In this document: positions 35,988-44,782 of the stretch, piece by piece
Position numbering within the stretch: position 1 is the stretch's first letter
Layout of the letters: every line of letters starts with the position of its first letter
Source of the DNA: CAVVIH01 sp963748295
Lineage (GTDB): Bacteria > Acidobacteriota > Vicinamibacteria > Vicinamibacterales > 2-12-FULL-66-21
NCBI GenBank assembly: GCA_963748295.1
Contig: CAVVIH010000006.1
Coordinates: 434,001 to 498,000, forward strand
DNA: 64,000 nt
Direction of reading: 5' to 3'
Notes under the pieces: generated by a model
Told to the model about the DNA's origin: nothing
What the model saw: only the letters and a program-made list of their open reading frames with translations
Databases searched by the model: none
Position numbers and translations under genes: made by a program

Positions 35988-37358
35988 TCAGTGCACTATG
36001 CGGAAGGGACGCACCACGCTGCCGGGCTGGTGCGGCGGCAGCAGCTCGGCGAGCACACGCAGCGTCTTTTCGCGCGCGCCGCGATTGGCCTCGACGAGCG
36101 CACGCGCGGCGGCGCCGAGTTTGGCGCGGTGCACCGGATCGCGCAGCAGTCCGACCAGCGCGGGCTCCAGCTCGCGTCCATTCCGAATCTGGATCGCCGC
36201 ACCGTTGTCGAGGAACGTCCGCGCGATCTCCGCGAAGTTCTGCATGTAAGGACCAAAGACGATTGGCTTTCCGAACACCGCGGGTTCGAGGATATTGTGG
36301 CCGCCGGCGTCCACCAGGCTGCCGCCGACGAAGACGGCGGTCGCAATCTGAAAGAGCTGAGCGAGCTCGCCAATCGTGTCGAGGATCACGACGTCATGAC
36401 GCGGATCGGTATCCACGGGCAGCTCGCTCTTCCGGGCGACGTTCCAGCCGGATCGCCGCGCCAGGCGCTCGACTTCCTCGAAGCGTTCCGGCTTGCGCGG
36501 CGCCACGATCAGCAACGCGGTCGACATCGTCGCGCGAACCCGCTGAAACGCTTCGAACACGTGTTCCTCTTCGCCTTTCAGCGTGCTGGCGGCGATGATC
36601 ACCGGCCGCTCGGGCGGCACGCGGAAGTAGCGGAGCACGCGGTTGCGGCCACGATCGTGCATCGGCTGGATCCGATACGGGCTCGCCTCCGCCGGCTCCT
36701 GCAGGCTTACGAGATCGAGCGAGTCGAACTTGAGCGAGCCGGTCACCGTGACGCGCTCGCGCGGCGCGCCGATGTCGATCACGCGGCGCGCGGATTCCTC
36801 GCTCTGCATGCACAGCCGATCGACGTTCGACAGGACGTGCCGGAAAAAGCCGCGCGCGAGCCGGTAGCGCGGATACGAACGGGACGAGATCCGCCCGTTG
36901 ACGAGGGCGGTGCGCACGCCGGCCTGCTGACAGGCGCGCAGCAGGTTCGGCCAGATCTCGGTTTCCATGATGATGAACAGCTTCGGCTTCACGAGCCGCA
37001 GCGTCCGATTCACCATGAAGCGGAGATCGAACGGCAGGAAGAACACGTCATCGACGTACTGAAGGTTCGTCCGTGCCACCTGCTGCCCGGTCATCGTCGT
37101 CGTCGACAGGAAGATTCGCAGGTGCGGGTAGCGCTGACGCAGCTCCGGAAGCAGCGCACGCGCGGTGAGCACTTCGCCGACCGACACGGCGTGGATCCAG
37201 ATCGAATGCTCGCCGTCGAAATTGAACGACACGGGCAAATAGCCCATCCGTTGAGGCAGGCTCCGAACGTACTTCCGGTACCGCACCGCCTGATAGAGCA
37301 GGTAGGGCGAGACGACGACAAAGAACGCCACTATGAGGATGCTGTAGGCGGCGTACAT
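35988..37358 (-). CDS. waaA: 3-deoxy-D-manno-octulosonic acid transferase
   Basis: 456-aa GT30 enzyme adding Kdo to lipid IVA. N-terminal membrane anchor (YSILIVAFFVVVSPYLLYQA), then IWIHAVSVGEVLTARALLPE, the LSTTTMTGQQVA and DDVFFLPFDL region, and KPKLFIIMETEIWPNLL. The C-terminal half has TVTGSLKFDSL, IIAASTLKGEEEHVFEAFQR and FVGGSLVDAGGHNILEPAVF. First gene of the minus-strand LPS run, divergent from gap with under 50 bases between them. Confidence 0.94.
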   Translation of the reverse strand: MYAAYSILIVAFFVVVSPYLLYQAVRYRKYVRSLPQRMGYLPVSFNFDGEHSIWIHAVSVGEVLTARALLPELRQRYPHLRIFLSTTTMTGQQVARTNLQYVDDVFFLPFDLRFMVNRTLRLVKPKLFIIMETEIWPNLLRACQQAGVRTALVNGRISSRSYPRYRLARGFFRHVLSNVDRLCMQSEESARRVIDIGAPRERVTVTGSLKFDSLDLVSLQEPAEASPYRIQPMHDRGRNRVLRYFRVPPERPVIIAASTLKGEEEHVFEAFQRVRATMSTALLIVAPRKPERFEEVERLARRSGWNVARKSELPVDTDPRHDVVILDTIGELAQLFQIATAVFVGGSLVDAGGHNILEPAVFGKPIVFGPYMQNFAEIARTFLDNGAAIQIRNGRELEPALVGLLRDPVHRAKLGAAARALVEANRGAREKTLRVLAELLPPHQPGSVVRPFRIVH

Positions 37359-37405
37359 CGGGGCGATAGTTTAATGTAGCATGCACTGAGCTGGAGGATT
37401 TCGAG

Positions 37406-38413
37406 ATGGCAGTCAAAGTGGGGATCAACGGTTTCGGCCGCATCGGCCGGAACATCATGCGCGCCGCCATGGGCGACAAATCAATCGACATCGTCGCGGT
37501 CAACGACCTGACGAACGCCGCCACGCTGGCGCACCTCCTTAAGTACGACTCCATCCTGGGCAATCTGCGGGCCGACATCTCCGCCAAGGGCGACCGAATC
37601 ACGGTCGACAAGGACGAATTCCAGGTGTTGTCGGTGAAGGATCCGGCGCAGCTCCCCTGGAAAAGCCTCGGCGTGGACGTGGTGTTCGAATCGACGGGAC
37701 TCTTTACGAATCGCGACGACGCGGCGAAGCACCTGTCCGCCGGCGCCAAGCGAGTGGTGATCACCGCCCCGGCGAAGAAGCCGGACATCACCGTGGTGCT
37801 GGGCGTGAACAGCGACGCTTACGATCCGGCGAAGCACCAGATCCTGTCGAACGCGTCGTGCACGACCAACTGCCTGGCGCCGCTGGCGAAGGTGCTGGAC
37901 GAGAAGTTCGGCATCCGCAAGGGATGGATGACGACCGTGCACTCGTACACGAACGATCAGCAGCTGCTCGATCTGCCCCACAAGGATCTGCGGCGTGCCC
38001 GCGCCGCCGCGCTGTCGATCATCCCGACGACAACGGGTGCAGCAGTCGCGGTCGGCGAAGTGCTGCCGAACCTCAAGGGTCGCCTCGATGGCATCTCCAT
38101 GCGCGTGCCGACGCCGAACGTGTCGGTCGTGGACCTCGCCGCACTCCTGGATAAGAAAACCTCGAAGGAGGAGGTCAACAACGCGTTCCTCGAGGCGGCA
38201 AACGGCGCGCTCAAGGGCATCATGCAATACGTCGACGAGCCGCTGGTGTCGATCGATTTCCGCGGCAACCCCTATTCGTCGATCATCGATTCGCAATACA
38301 CGAGCGTCATGGATGGCGACTTCGTGAAGGTCCTGGCCTGGTACGACAACGAGTGGGGCTATTCGAGCAGGTGCGTCGACCTGCTGCGGTTCATGGAAAA
38401 GAAGGGCCTCTGA
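37406..38413 (+). CDS. gap: glyceraldehyde-3-phosphate dehydrogenase, type I
   Basis: 335-aa glycolytic enzyme making 1,3-bisphosphoglycerate with NAD+. N-terminal VGINGFGRIGRNIMRAAMG (Rossmann), catalytic Cys in SNASCTTNCLAPLAKVLDE, catalytic His region TTVHSYTNDQQLLDLPHKDL, and the C-terminal WYDNEWGYSSRCVDL. GGAGG lies 8 bases before the ATG. First of a gap-pgk-tpiA-secG run. The NINDLT-type position reads AVNDLT, which keeps an NAD-type motif. Confidence 0.97.
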   Translation: MAVKVGINGFGRIGRNIMRAAMGDKSIDIVAVNDLTNAATLAHLLKYDSILGNLRADISAKGDRITVDKDEFQVLSVKDPAQLPWKSLGVDVVFESTGLFTNRDDAAKHLSAGAKRVVITAPAKKPDITVVLGVNSDAYDPAKHQILSNASCTTNCLAPLAKVLDEKFGIRKGWMTTVHSYTNDQQLLDLPHKDLRRARAAALSIIPTTTGAAVAVGEVLPNLKGRLDGISMRVPTPNVSVVDLAALLDKKTSKEEVNNAFLEAANGALKGIMQYVDEPLVSIDFRGNPYSSIIDSQYTSVMDGDFVKVLAWYDNEWGYSSRCVDLLRFMEKKGL

Positions 38414-38414
38414 G

Positions 38415-39599
38415 GTGCCGTTCCGGACGATCAAGGATCTCCGGCTGGATGGCAGGAAGGCGTTCATCCGCGTCGACTTCAACGTGCCGCTGAAGGACGG
38501 GGTCATCACCGAGGACACCCGCATTCAGGCGTCGCTGCCGACGATCCGCTACGCGCTCGAACAGGGCGCGACCGTGATTCTTGCCTCGCATCTGGGGCGT
38601 CCGAAGGGCAAGCCGAACCCGGAATACTCGCTGCAGCCGGTGGCAGGACGCGTGTCGGAGCTGCTCGGGCGGCCGGTCGGCTTCGCGTCCGACTGCATCG
38701 GCGCGCCCGCGCAGCAGGCTATCGAGAAGGCTGGCAAAGGCGGCGTGGTGCTGCTCGAAAACCTGCGCTTTCACGCCGAAGAGGAGAAGAACGATCCCGG
38801 CTTCGCGAAGGAGCTCGCCGCGCTGGGCGACGTCTACGTCAACGATGCGTTCGGCGCGGCGCACCGCGCGCATGCGTCAACCGAAGGCATCGTTCACTTC
38901 GTCAAAGAAGCGGCCGCCGGGCTGCTGATGGCACGCGAGCTCGAATACCTCGGGCGCGTCCTGCACAAACCCGAAAGGCCGTTCGTCGCAATCCTCGGCG
39001 GCGCGAAAGTGTCGGACAAGCTCGAAGTGATCGAGAACATGGTCCCGCGGGTCGATGCGCTGCTGATTGGCGGCGCGATGGCCTACACGTTCCTGAAAGC
39101 GCGCGGGCTGCCGGTCGGCAAGTCGCTGGTCGAAGAGGATCTGCTCGACGAGGCGCAGCGGATCGAGGCGCGCGCCAAAGAACGCGGCCTTCGCTTCGAG
39201 CTGCCGGCGGATCACGTGGTGGCGCCGAAGATCGAGGCGGGTGTGCCGACCGAAACGCTGTCGACCGGCGATGCGGCGATCGGCGATCGCATGGGACTGG
39301 ACATCGGCCGCAAAACGGCGCAGATTTACCGGGACGTCATCTCCGGCGCCCGCACCGTCGTGTGGAACGGGCCGATGGGCGTCTTCGAGATCGACGCGTT
39401 CGCGGCCGGGACGATGGAGGTCGCGCGTGCCGTGGCGTCCGTGAACGGCACGACGGTGATCGGCGGCGGCGATTCGATCGCGGCGGTCGCCAAGGCAGGC
39501 GTCACCGACCGCATCACGCACATTTCGACCGGCGGCGGAGCTTCGCTGGAGTTTCTCGCGGGACAGACGCTGCCCGGCGTCGCGGCGCTCGAGCGGTAG
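38415..39599 (+). CDS. pgk: phosphoglycerate kinase
   Basis: 394 aa. Transfers phosphate from 1,3-bisphosphoglycerate to ADP. Signatures: KAFIRVDFNVPLKDGVITED, ILASHLGRPKGKPNPEYSL, VLLENLRFHAEEEKND, YVNDAFGAAHRAHAS, AILGGAKVSDKLEVI, TVVWNGPMGVFEIDAFAAGT and IGGGDSIAAV. GTG start two bases after the gap stop. Confidence 0.97.
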   Translation: MPFRTIKDLRLDGRKAFIRVDFNVPLKDGVITEDTRIQASLPTIRYALEQGATVILASHLGRPKGKPNPEYSLQPVAGRVSELLGRPVGFASDCIGAPAQQAIEKAGKGGVVLLENLRFHAEEEKNDPGFAKELAALGDVYVNDAFGAAHRAHASTEGIVHFVKEAAAGLLMARELEYLGRVLHKPERPFVAILGGAKVSDKLEVIENMVPRVDALLIGGAMAYTFLKARGLPVGKSLVEEDLLDEAQRIEARAKERGLRFELPADHVVAPKIEAGVPTETLSTGDAAIGDRMGLDIGRKTAQIYRDVISGARTVVWNGPMGVFEIDAFAAGTMEVARAVASVNGTTVIGGGDSIAAVAKAGVTDRITHISTGGGASLEFLAGQTLPGVAALER

Positions 39600-39623
39600 A
39601 CCACCTACAGCACGGAGATCACC

Positions 39624-40391
39624 ATGCGCACGCCCTTCATCGCGGCGAACTGGAAGATGTTCAAGACCGTCCACGAGGCGGTCGTGTTCGTCAAAGAGTT
39701 CCGGAGCATGGTCAAGGACGTCGACGATGTCGAGATCGTCGTGGCGCCGCCGTTCACCGCGGTGCATGCCGTCGCCGAAGCGGCGCGCAACACCCCGATC
39801 GGGGTGTCGGGACAGAACCTGCACTGGGAGCGCGAAGGGGCGTTCACCGGAGAGGTCAGCGGCGCGATGCTGCGCGAGGCGGGGGCCGATTACGTGATCA
39901 TCGGCCACTCCGAACGGCGGCGGTTGTTCGGCGAGACCGACGAGACGGTGAACCGCAAGCTGGTGGCGGCGTTCGCGAACAAACTGACGCCGATCGTGTG
40001 CATCGGCGAGACGCTCGAGGAGCGCGAGGCGAATCAGACTACCGACGTGCTCGACCGGCAGATCAAGAACGGCCTCGACGCGATGACCGGCGATCAGGTC
40101 AGCGCGCTGGTGATCGCTTATGAGCCGGTGTGGGCGATCGGCACGGGCCGGAACGCCACGCCCGCGCAGGCCGGCGAGGCCCACGCGCACATCCGCGGAC
40201 GCCTGCGCCAATGGTTTGGCGGCCCGGCGGCGGAGAACTGCCACGTGATCTACGGCGGCAGCGTGAAGCCGGACAATATCAGCGAGCTGGTCGTGCTGCC
40301 CGACGTCGACGGCGCGCTGGTGGGCGGCGCCAGCCTGGAAGTCCGCGGATTCTTCGACATAGTGGCGCGGAGCCGCAAGAGCACTGTATAA
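39624..40391 (+). CDS. tpiA: triose-phosphate isomerase
   Basis: 255-aa TIM barrel interconverting dihydroxyacetone phosphate and glyceraldehyde 3-phosphate. Shows FIAANWKMFKT (catalytic Lys), VIIGHSERRRLFGETDETVN (catalytic His), VIAYEPVWAIGTGRNATPAQ (catalytic Glu) and YGGSVKPDN. Lies 24 bases after pgk in the same operon. Confidence 0.97.
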   Translation: MRTPFIAANWKMFKTVHEAVVFVKEFRSMVKDVDDVEIVVAPPFTAVHAVAEAARNTPIGVSGQNLHWEREGAFTGEVSGAMLREAGADYVIIGHSERRRLFGETDETVNRKLVAAFANKLTPIVCIGETLEEREANQTTDVLDRQIKNGLDAMTGDQVSALVIAYEPVWAIGTGRNATPAQAGEAHAHIRGRLRQWFGGPAAENCHVIYGGSVKPDNISELVVLPDVDGALVGGASLEVRGFFDIVARSRKSTV

Positions 40392-40400
40392 TCACACGTT

Positions 40401-40748
40401 ATGCTCTACTATCTTTTCGCCACCCTCTATGTACTGTCGTGCCTGCTGCTCCTGCTCGTCGTGCTCCTGCAGCAGGGCAAGGGTGGAGACATTTCGAGCG
40501 CGTTCGGCGGCGGCGGCAGCCAGACGGCCTTCGGCGCCCGCGCCGGCGCGACGGTGCTGACCCGCGCGACGACGATTCTCGGCGTGCTGTTCATGATCGG
40601 CGCAATCGTCGTCGGGATCATGGGCCGCCACGCGGATTCGTCGATCATGCGCGGCGTGCAGGGTCCTGCGCCGGTCACGCAGCCGGCCCCCGCCCCCGCG
40701 GCGCCGACGCCCGCGCCGGCAACGCAGACGCCGGTCGAAAAAAAGTAA
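40401..40748 (+). CDS. secG: preprotein translocase subunit SecG
   Basis: 115-aa membrane subunit of SecYEG. First helix YYLFATLYVLSCLLLLLVVL followed by the diagnostic LLQQGKGGDISSAFGGGGSQ and a second helix (TTILGVLFMIGAIVVGIMG). The C-terminal tail is a Pro/Ala-rich low-complexity stretch. tpiA-secG-tRNA-Leu is a common bacterial order. The stop codon lies inside a GAAGTAA repeat. Confidence 0.93.
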   Translation: MLYYLFATLYVLSCLLLLLVVLLQQGKGGDISSAFGGGGSQTAFGARAGATVLTRATTILGVLFMIGAIVVGIMGRHADSSIMRGVQGPAPVTQPAPAPAAPTPAPATQTPVEKK

Positions 40749-40776
40749 GAAGTACGAAGTAAGAAGTAAGAAGTAG
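40743..40776 (+). repeat. GAAGTAA heptamer repeat at the secG stop codon
   Basis: A short array of agaagta/cgaagta units (aagtaagaagtacgaagtaa, then gaagtaagaagtag) begins within the last codons of secG. Its reverse complement matches the repeats near 14750-14773 and 29189-29231. Confidence 0.6.
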
Positions 40777-40784
40777 CCCTCCTC

Positions 40785-40871
40785 GCGAAAGTGGCGGAAC
40801 TGGCAGACGCACCAGCTTGAGGGGCTGGCGTTCGCAAGAACGTGGGGGTTCGAATCCCCCCTTTCGCACCA
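40785..40871 (+). tRNA. tRNA-Leu (GAG)
   Basis: Full-length type II tRNA: acceptor GCGAAAG/CTTTCGC, D arm, anticodon loop CTTGAGG (GAG), long variable arm (GCGTTCGCAAGAACGT), T arm GGGGGTTCGAATCCCCC, discriminator A and encoded CCA. Its last 61 bases are duplicated at 59189-59249, so it is the integration target of the following island. Confidence 0.96.
40811..40871 (+). repeat. left attachment site of the island (61-bp direct repeat)
   Basis: The 61 bases from accagcttgagg to tttcgcacca, covering the anticodon arm to the CCA end of tRNA-Leu, are identical to 59189-59249. The flanking bases differ on both sides. Confidence 0.93.
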
Positions 40872-41015
40872 ACCTTTAGAATCAGCCGCTTACACCGATT
40901 TCGATGGCCGGAATCGGTGCCGCCAGACAACCCATCATTCGGCAGTTGTGCGAATGTTGTGCGAATCGGGCGGCCCAAATATCCGGCTCTGGAAGCTCCC
41001 GATTTCACGCGACCG

Positions 41016-42170
41016 TTACAGCCCACGAACATTGACCCAACGCCAGATTGCCTGGTCAAGTTCAGCGAGGTTCTTGGCGCCAATGCTGTTGGCTGACAGG
41101 GCGGCTCTCAGTTGCTGTGCAAACTGGACGTACCGTTGTCCCTCTGTCGCCCTTGGCGTGGGTCGCCATTTGTTCTTGCGCAGCCACTTGATGACCGGTC
41201 CGTTAACGATCGGGTATCGCTCTGGGAAGAAGTGGCACAGCATTTCAGTCAACCATGCGCCTCTTGCCGGGTTCCCAGCTTTGGCCAGTTTGTCGATCTC
41301 ACGGCTGACAACGTGGTCCCGCTCCGGTCCGCTCACAGATTTCGGTAGCTCAAGTACCGTAATGAGCGCGCGAGACGCCTGACGCCAGTTGGCGGCTTTG
41401 CCGCTGATCTGGAGGCCACTACCCTGAAACCGGGATTCGTGGTCGGCCCAGAGACCCCAGAACTGCCGCCAGAACGAAGGGTTCGACAGCGTTCCGGACG
41501 CGGCTCGACGGGCCAGCTGACGCAGCGGATTCTCAATCTGGGCGAATGATTTCTGCTGCTTTCGGCGAACTAGAACGTCACGGGCGTATAACTTTCCTGT
41601 CGGAAGCAACAGCTGAATCGCCGCGCTTGTCGTCTGCTGCTTTTGTCCGGGCTTCCTCTTGCGAGGCGCCTCTGTGTAGTGATTCTCGATCCAGTCCGGC
41701 GTCACAGCGGCCGATCGCTCTGCGACAGCGTCGAGCCACTGCGAGATCCTGCGGTATCCCGTTTCGGGGACACGGACGGCAACATTCGCTTCGTAGTTTG
41801 TTGAGAACGCTGCCCGAGAGAGATTTGAAGACCCGATGAGGCACCATCTCGCACCTGTCTTTTCGCGCCAGAGGACAATCTTCGGGTGAAATCCGCCACT
41901 TGCCGGCCCGGTAACCGCGCCAAAGAGGCTAGTCGTGTGCTTGGGCAGCCATCTCAGTACGCTTCGGAGGGCTTCTTTCCTCGTCAGACCGAAGTCTGTT
42001 CCGATCAGGAAGACCATCCGTCTGCAATGTTTCGAGAGGGGCGTTCCGGCACTCCAATCGGTGAGGTATGCGGTAGCGACGTACAGTTCGACCGCACTGC
42101 GGATCGCCCGTCTGTAGATGCCTGAGAGCTGCCCTGATTCCGTGTCTGCTGGATTCAAAAGGATCTGCAT
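41016..42170 (-). CDS. phospholipase D-like (putative nuclease) protein
   Basis: 384 aa. N-terminal region YVATAYLTDW, then a PLD-type half-site GGFHPKIVLWREKTG (HxK) with LIGSSNLSRAAF, so a phosphodiesterase/nuclease fold is likely. The C-terminal part has GAWLTEMLCHFFPERYPIVN followed by GPVIKWLRKN, a helical region seen in restriction/defence-type proteins. The start at 42170 (MQILLNPADTESG) was preferred because the frame's further extension runs under the divergent 42234 gene. First gene inside the island, convergent towards the tRNA end. Confidence 0.7.
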   Translation of the reverse strand: MQILLNPADTESGQLSGIYRRAIRSAVELYVATAYLTDWSAGTPLSKHCRRMVFLIGTDFGLTRKEALRSVLRWLPKHTTSLFGAVTGPASGGFHPKIVLWREKTGARWCLIGSSNLSRAAFSTNYEANVAVRVPETGYRRISQWLDAVAERSAAVTPDWIENHYTEAPRKRKPGQKQQTTSAAIQLLLPTGKLYARDVLVRRKQQKSFAQIENPLRQLARRAASGTLSNPSFWRQFWGLWADHESRFQGSGLQISGKAANWRQASRALITVLELPKSVSGPERDHVVSREIDKLAKAGNPARGAWLTEMLCHFFPERYPIVNGPVIKWLRKNKWRPTPRATEGQRYVQFAQQLRAALSANSIGAKNLAELDQAIWRWVNVRGL

Positions 42171-42233
42171 CGAAGACCTCGCGTCAAGGATACTCAACGC
42201 ACGCACTACCGCCAGGATGCGAAGATTGGATAA

Positions 42234-42944
42234 ATGCCACAGCGACTCCAAGATTTGATCCGCTTCTATCATCTTCTGGAACGCCTTGAAACTCAGATCG
42301 GCGGCCGTCGACGTCTCTTCGAGTGTCACGGCCGCATGGACTGGCCACAGCGTGGCGTCTATTTCTTCATGGAGGCTGGCGAGCGACGGAGCGATAGCGG
42401 TGATGGCTTGCGCGTGGTGCGCGTTGGCACCCACGCCCTGACGACAAGCTCGCGCTCCACGCTCTGGGGCCGGTTGTCGCAACATAAAGGGCAGGAGCGG
42501 TCCGGCGGAGGCAATCATCGGGGCTCGATTTTCAGGTTGCTCGTCGGATCCAGCCTTCTAAAAGTGACTGGCCCATCCTGCTCCACGTGGGGAATCGGTG
42601 CTAATGCGCCCGCAGAGGTCCGCCGCGATGAAGCGGCGCTCGAATTCCGCGTCAGCGAAGTCATCCGGGCGATGCCCTTCGTGTATCTGCCGATCAATGA
42701 CCCGCCCGGGCCAGAGAGCCTGCGCGGTTACGTAGAGCGCAACAGCATCGCGCTGCTGAGCAACCTCCGGAAAGAGCCTCTCGATGCAGCCTCCTCCGTT
42801 TGGCTTGGCCGCGCCTGTGACCGGGGTAAGGCGCTGGTCAGGGATTCAGGTCTGTGGAACCAGAACCACGTCCATGAGGTCTACGATGCGGCGTTTCTCG
42901 AGACCTTGGAGATGCTGGTAGAGCAGGCCGCGCAGCGAGCATGA
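42234..42944 (+). CDS. GIY-YIG-like nuclease domain protein
   Basis: 236 aa. The segment RGVYFFMEAGE ... LRVVRVGTHALTT ... STLWGRLSQHKG ... GNHRGSIFRLLVG resembles a divergent GIY-YIG core (G-V-Y strand, R-V-G strand, then RL..H helix). The canonical 'YIG' reads RVG, so catalytic activity is uncertain. Its stop overlaps the ATG of the next gene (ATGA), and it is divergent from the PLD-like gene 63 bases away. Together the three look like one functional group. Confidence 0.55.
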   Translation: MPQRLQDLIRFYHLLERLETQIGGRRRLFECHGRMDWPQRGVYFFMEAGERRSDSGDGLRVVRVGTHALTTSSRSTLWGRLSQHKGQERSGGGNHRGSIFRLLVGSSLLKVTGPSCSTWGIGANAPAEVRRDEAALEFRVSEVIRAMPFVYLPINDPPGPESLRGYVERNSIALLSNLRKEPLDAASSVWLGRACDRGKALVRDSGLWNQNHVHEVYDAAFLETLEMLVEQAAQRA

Positions 42945-43341
42945 GAGTCATCATTCAGTGCGCTGCGGGCAAAGACCCGTCGGCAGGAAGCTTTACCGCG
43001 CGCAATAGGCATCTGGTTCAGTTCGTCGGCAGACCAGAACTCGCGCCAAGAAAGCCTCGGCTGATTTACGCCCGACCTGACGATGATTCTGGCGACGGGC
43101 GAACATGGCGGCAGCGACTCCTGTTGTACAACGAAAGCGGGGAGGCAATCCCCTCGCTATGCTGCCGGCTTATCGCCTTTACAGCCACGGGGTCTTTCGC
43201 GAGCTGGTTGATCGGTTCGGCTTGGCCGATGTGTTCATCCTGTCGGCCGGATGGGGTTTGATCCCGGCGGCCTTCCGCGCGCTACAATCTTGGTCCACAT
43301 GCTCGATCCGGCTCGCCAGCCGTGGCGACCCAAGGGTTTGA
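42941..43341 (+). pseudogene. YaaA/DUF6884-like protein, frame interrupted and truncated
   Basis: Starts MRVIIQCAAGKDPSAGSF, then RLIYARPDDDSGDGRTWRQR and LLLYN. After a G-run near 43138-43143 the sense continues in the next frame: NPLAMLPAYRLYSHGVFREL, VDRFGLADVFILSAGWGLIP. The middle resembles small YaaA/DUF6884-type proteins (YN...PAY.LY...ILSAGWGL). The expected C-terminal half is absent after AAFR, so besides the frameshift the gene also seems cut short. Coupled to the GIY-YIG-like gene by an ATGA overlap. Confidence 0.5.
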
Positions 43342-43344
43342 CGA

Positions 43345-44050
43345 GATGCCACGTTCATGTGAAAGCCATAAGTGAGAATTGAGGAGCTTCGGTCTTTGCA
43401 GGGCAGGTGCTTGTGAGGGTGGCTCACCGTACTGGAAGAGCTTGGACAAATTCGCTCATCCGTGATGACGCTTTACGCGACGGTTTGCTAAGGCTGTCGA
43501 TATGACAACAGGCCAGAGATCGCTGATTTCCGGCCTGTTTTTTTGCGTACACACTTGTTGGCGTTGGGTGACAATGGACGGGTATCGGACCGCGTCCGGG
43601 CACAGATGCAGGCTCAGTTTAGCTGACGCCAAGTACACCAGTGTTGGCCGGAGAGCGTGAAGGGCGGTGTGCACAAAGGATGGCCGGAAAGACCCGACCT
43701 GAGATCGGCGATTCAGGCGCGTTGTTGATCGGGGACTTGTTGGCTTCAGAATGACGGATCGTCAGATCGGTGTTGGAACACTCTGAGATGTAAGTGTTTG
43801 TGCTTTCTGATCACACGGGCATGCCGCGATGATCGCATGGCTTGCTAACGGCCTAGGGCAGGACTAAAGTTGCTTCAACCGATCTGTGACCGTATCCTGG
43901 GGCATCAGCGCCGGCACCGACAGCATGTTCAAGCGTCACGAGAAGGACCACTACTCGCTTCTACACTCGTGAGGGGCTGTCAACCGAATGCGGTTCGCGA
44001 GTATCAGACGTTGTGGTTCTAAGGCCGATGAAGAGTCAAGACTGACCGCG
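43345..44050. other. gene-poor stretch inside the island
   Basis: No full gene is convincing. It holds a strong terminator (43507-43544) and a short sensible reading at about 43894-43971 (VSWGISAGTDSMFKRHEKDH, then YSLLHS and a stop), perhaps the tail of a lost gene. The rest shows no coding pattern I can support. Confidence 0.35.
43507..43544 (+). terminator. intrinsic terminator
   Basis: Stem aacaggcc (43507-43514) pairs with ggcctgtt (43532-43539), followed by a seven-T run to 43544. Strong rho-independent form for plus-strand transcription. No clear gene ends immediately upstream, so it may close the 42234-43341 transcript or an RNA. Confidence 0.75.
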
Positions 44051-44716
44051 ATGGATTCCAAAGGCCAAACAGTGACTACTCACCATCGGCTCAGCATTCC
44101 AGTCTTCGCAATCGTCGCTTGCTTCCTCCAGAGCGCGAGCTGGCAAGTTGCGCGTCTTCAGCCAGAGGCTGGTGAAAAACTCGGTCGGCAGGCTGAGCGG
44201 TTTCATTCTGGGGAACCTGACCAGGATTCGGCACCCACGCGGTTCGCGGAGCGTTTTGTGACCGCTCTGGTCAGTAATGAACTTGATCAGGCCTTTCAAC
44301 TTCGTAAGCGACCAGGAGAACCCACGGACGCACAATCTGCGACTGCTTGGAAGGCGGCAGTAATGAGAAGTCGCGACGAGACGTCCGTTGTGAAGAAGAA
44401 CCGCTCGTCGCAGGGGGCAGTCGGCTGGTTCTACCCTTGTTCGGCACTACTGACACGTGACGCGACCGTCCTAGATGTCGGTCCAGGGGAGATACTCTCA
44501 CGGGACGCATTTGATCGGCCGACCTCATGGTGGGTATGGACTAGGGTCCGGTATGATTCGTCCTCGCGCCTTTGGTTTGAGGGCGATAACAGCGAGACCT
44601 CGGGAAGGCTCAGCCGTGCTGAAGTGGGGTTGTCGTTAGACAGAGGTAATAATCAGTTTCATGTTGATGATGAGTGTTCGCTTGGGGATGTGCTAATACA
44701 CAGTGACGGCCGATGA
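44051..44716 (+). CDS. hypothetical protein with N-terminal hydrophobic segment
   Basis: About 221 aa from ATG at 44051. A possible signal sequence (IPVFAIVACFLQSASWQVA) is followed by a hydrophilic region with FAERFVTALVSNELDQAFQL and WVWTRVRYDSSSRLWFEG. Family not recognised. Could be a small secreted protein; the alternative start at 43988 adds 21 residues without sense. Confidence 0.4.
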   Translation: MDSKGQTVTTHHRLSIPVFAIVACFLQSASWQVARLQPEAGEKLGRQAERFHSGEPDQDSAPTRFAERFVTALVSNELDQAFQLRKRPGEPTDAQSATAWKAAVMRSRDETSVVKKNRSSQGAVGWFYPCSALLTRDATVLDVGPGEILSRDAFDRPTSWWVWTRVRYDSSSRLWFEGDNSETSGRLSRAEVGLSLDRGNNQFHVDDECSLGDVLIHSDGR

Positions 44717-44782
44717 GTCTGTTGAAGACCCGATCGTGATTTTCAGTAACTGTGCAACGCCAAACGGCCGACGCGCGCCATC

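Noticed and set aside
35565..37379. 604-codon plus-strand open frame opposite lpxK/waaA
   Set aside because: It is Arg/His/Gln-rich antisense noise of GC-rich coding DNA; the minus-strand waaA and lpxK are unmistakable.
38877..40244. 455-codon minus-strand frame opposite pgk/tpiA
   Set aside because: Shadow of two highly conserved plus-strand genes; the composition is typical antisense.
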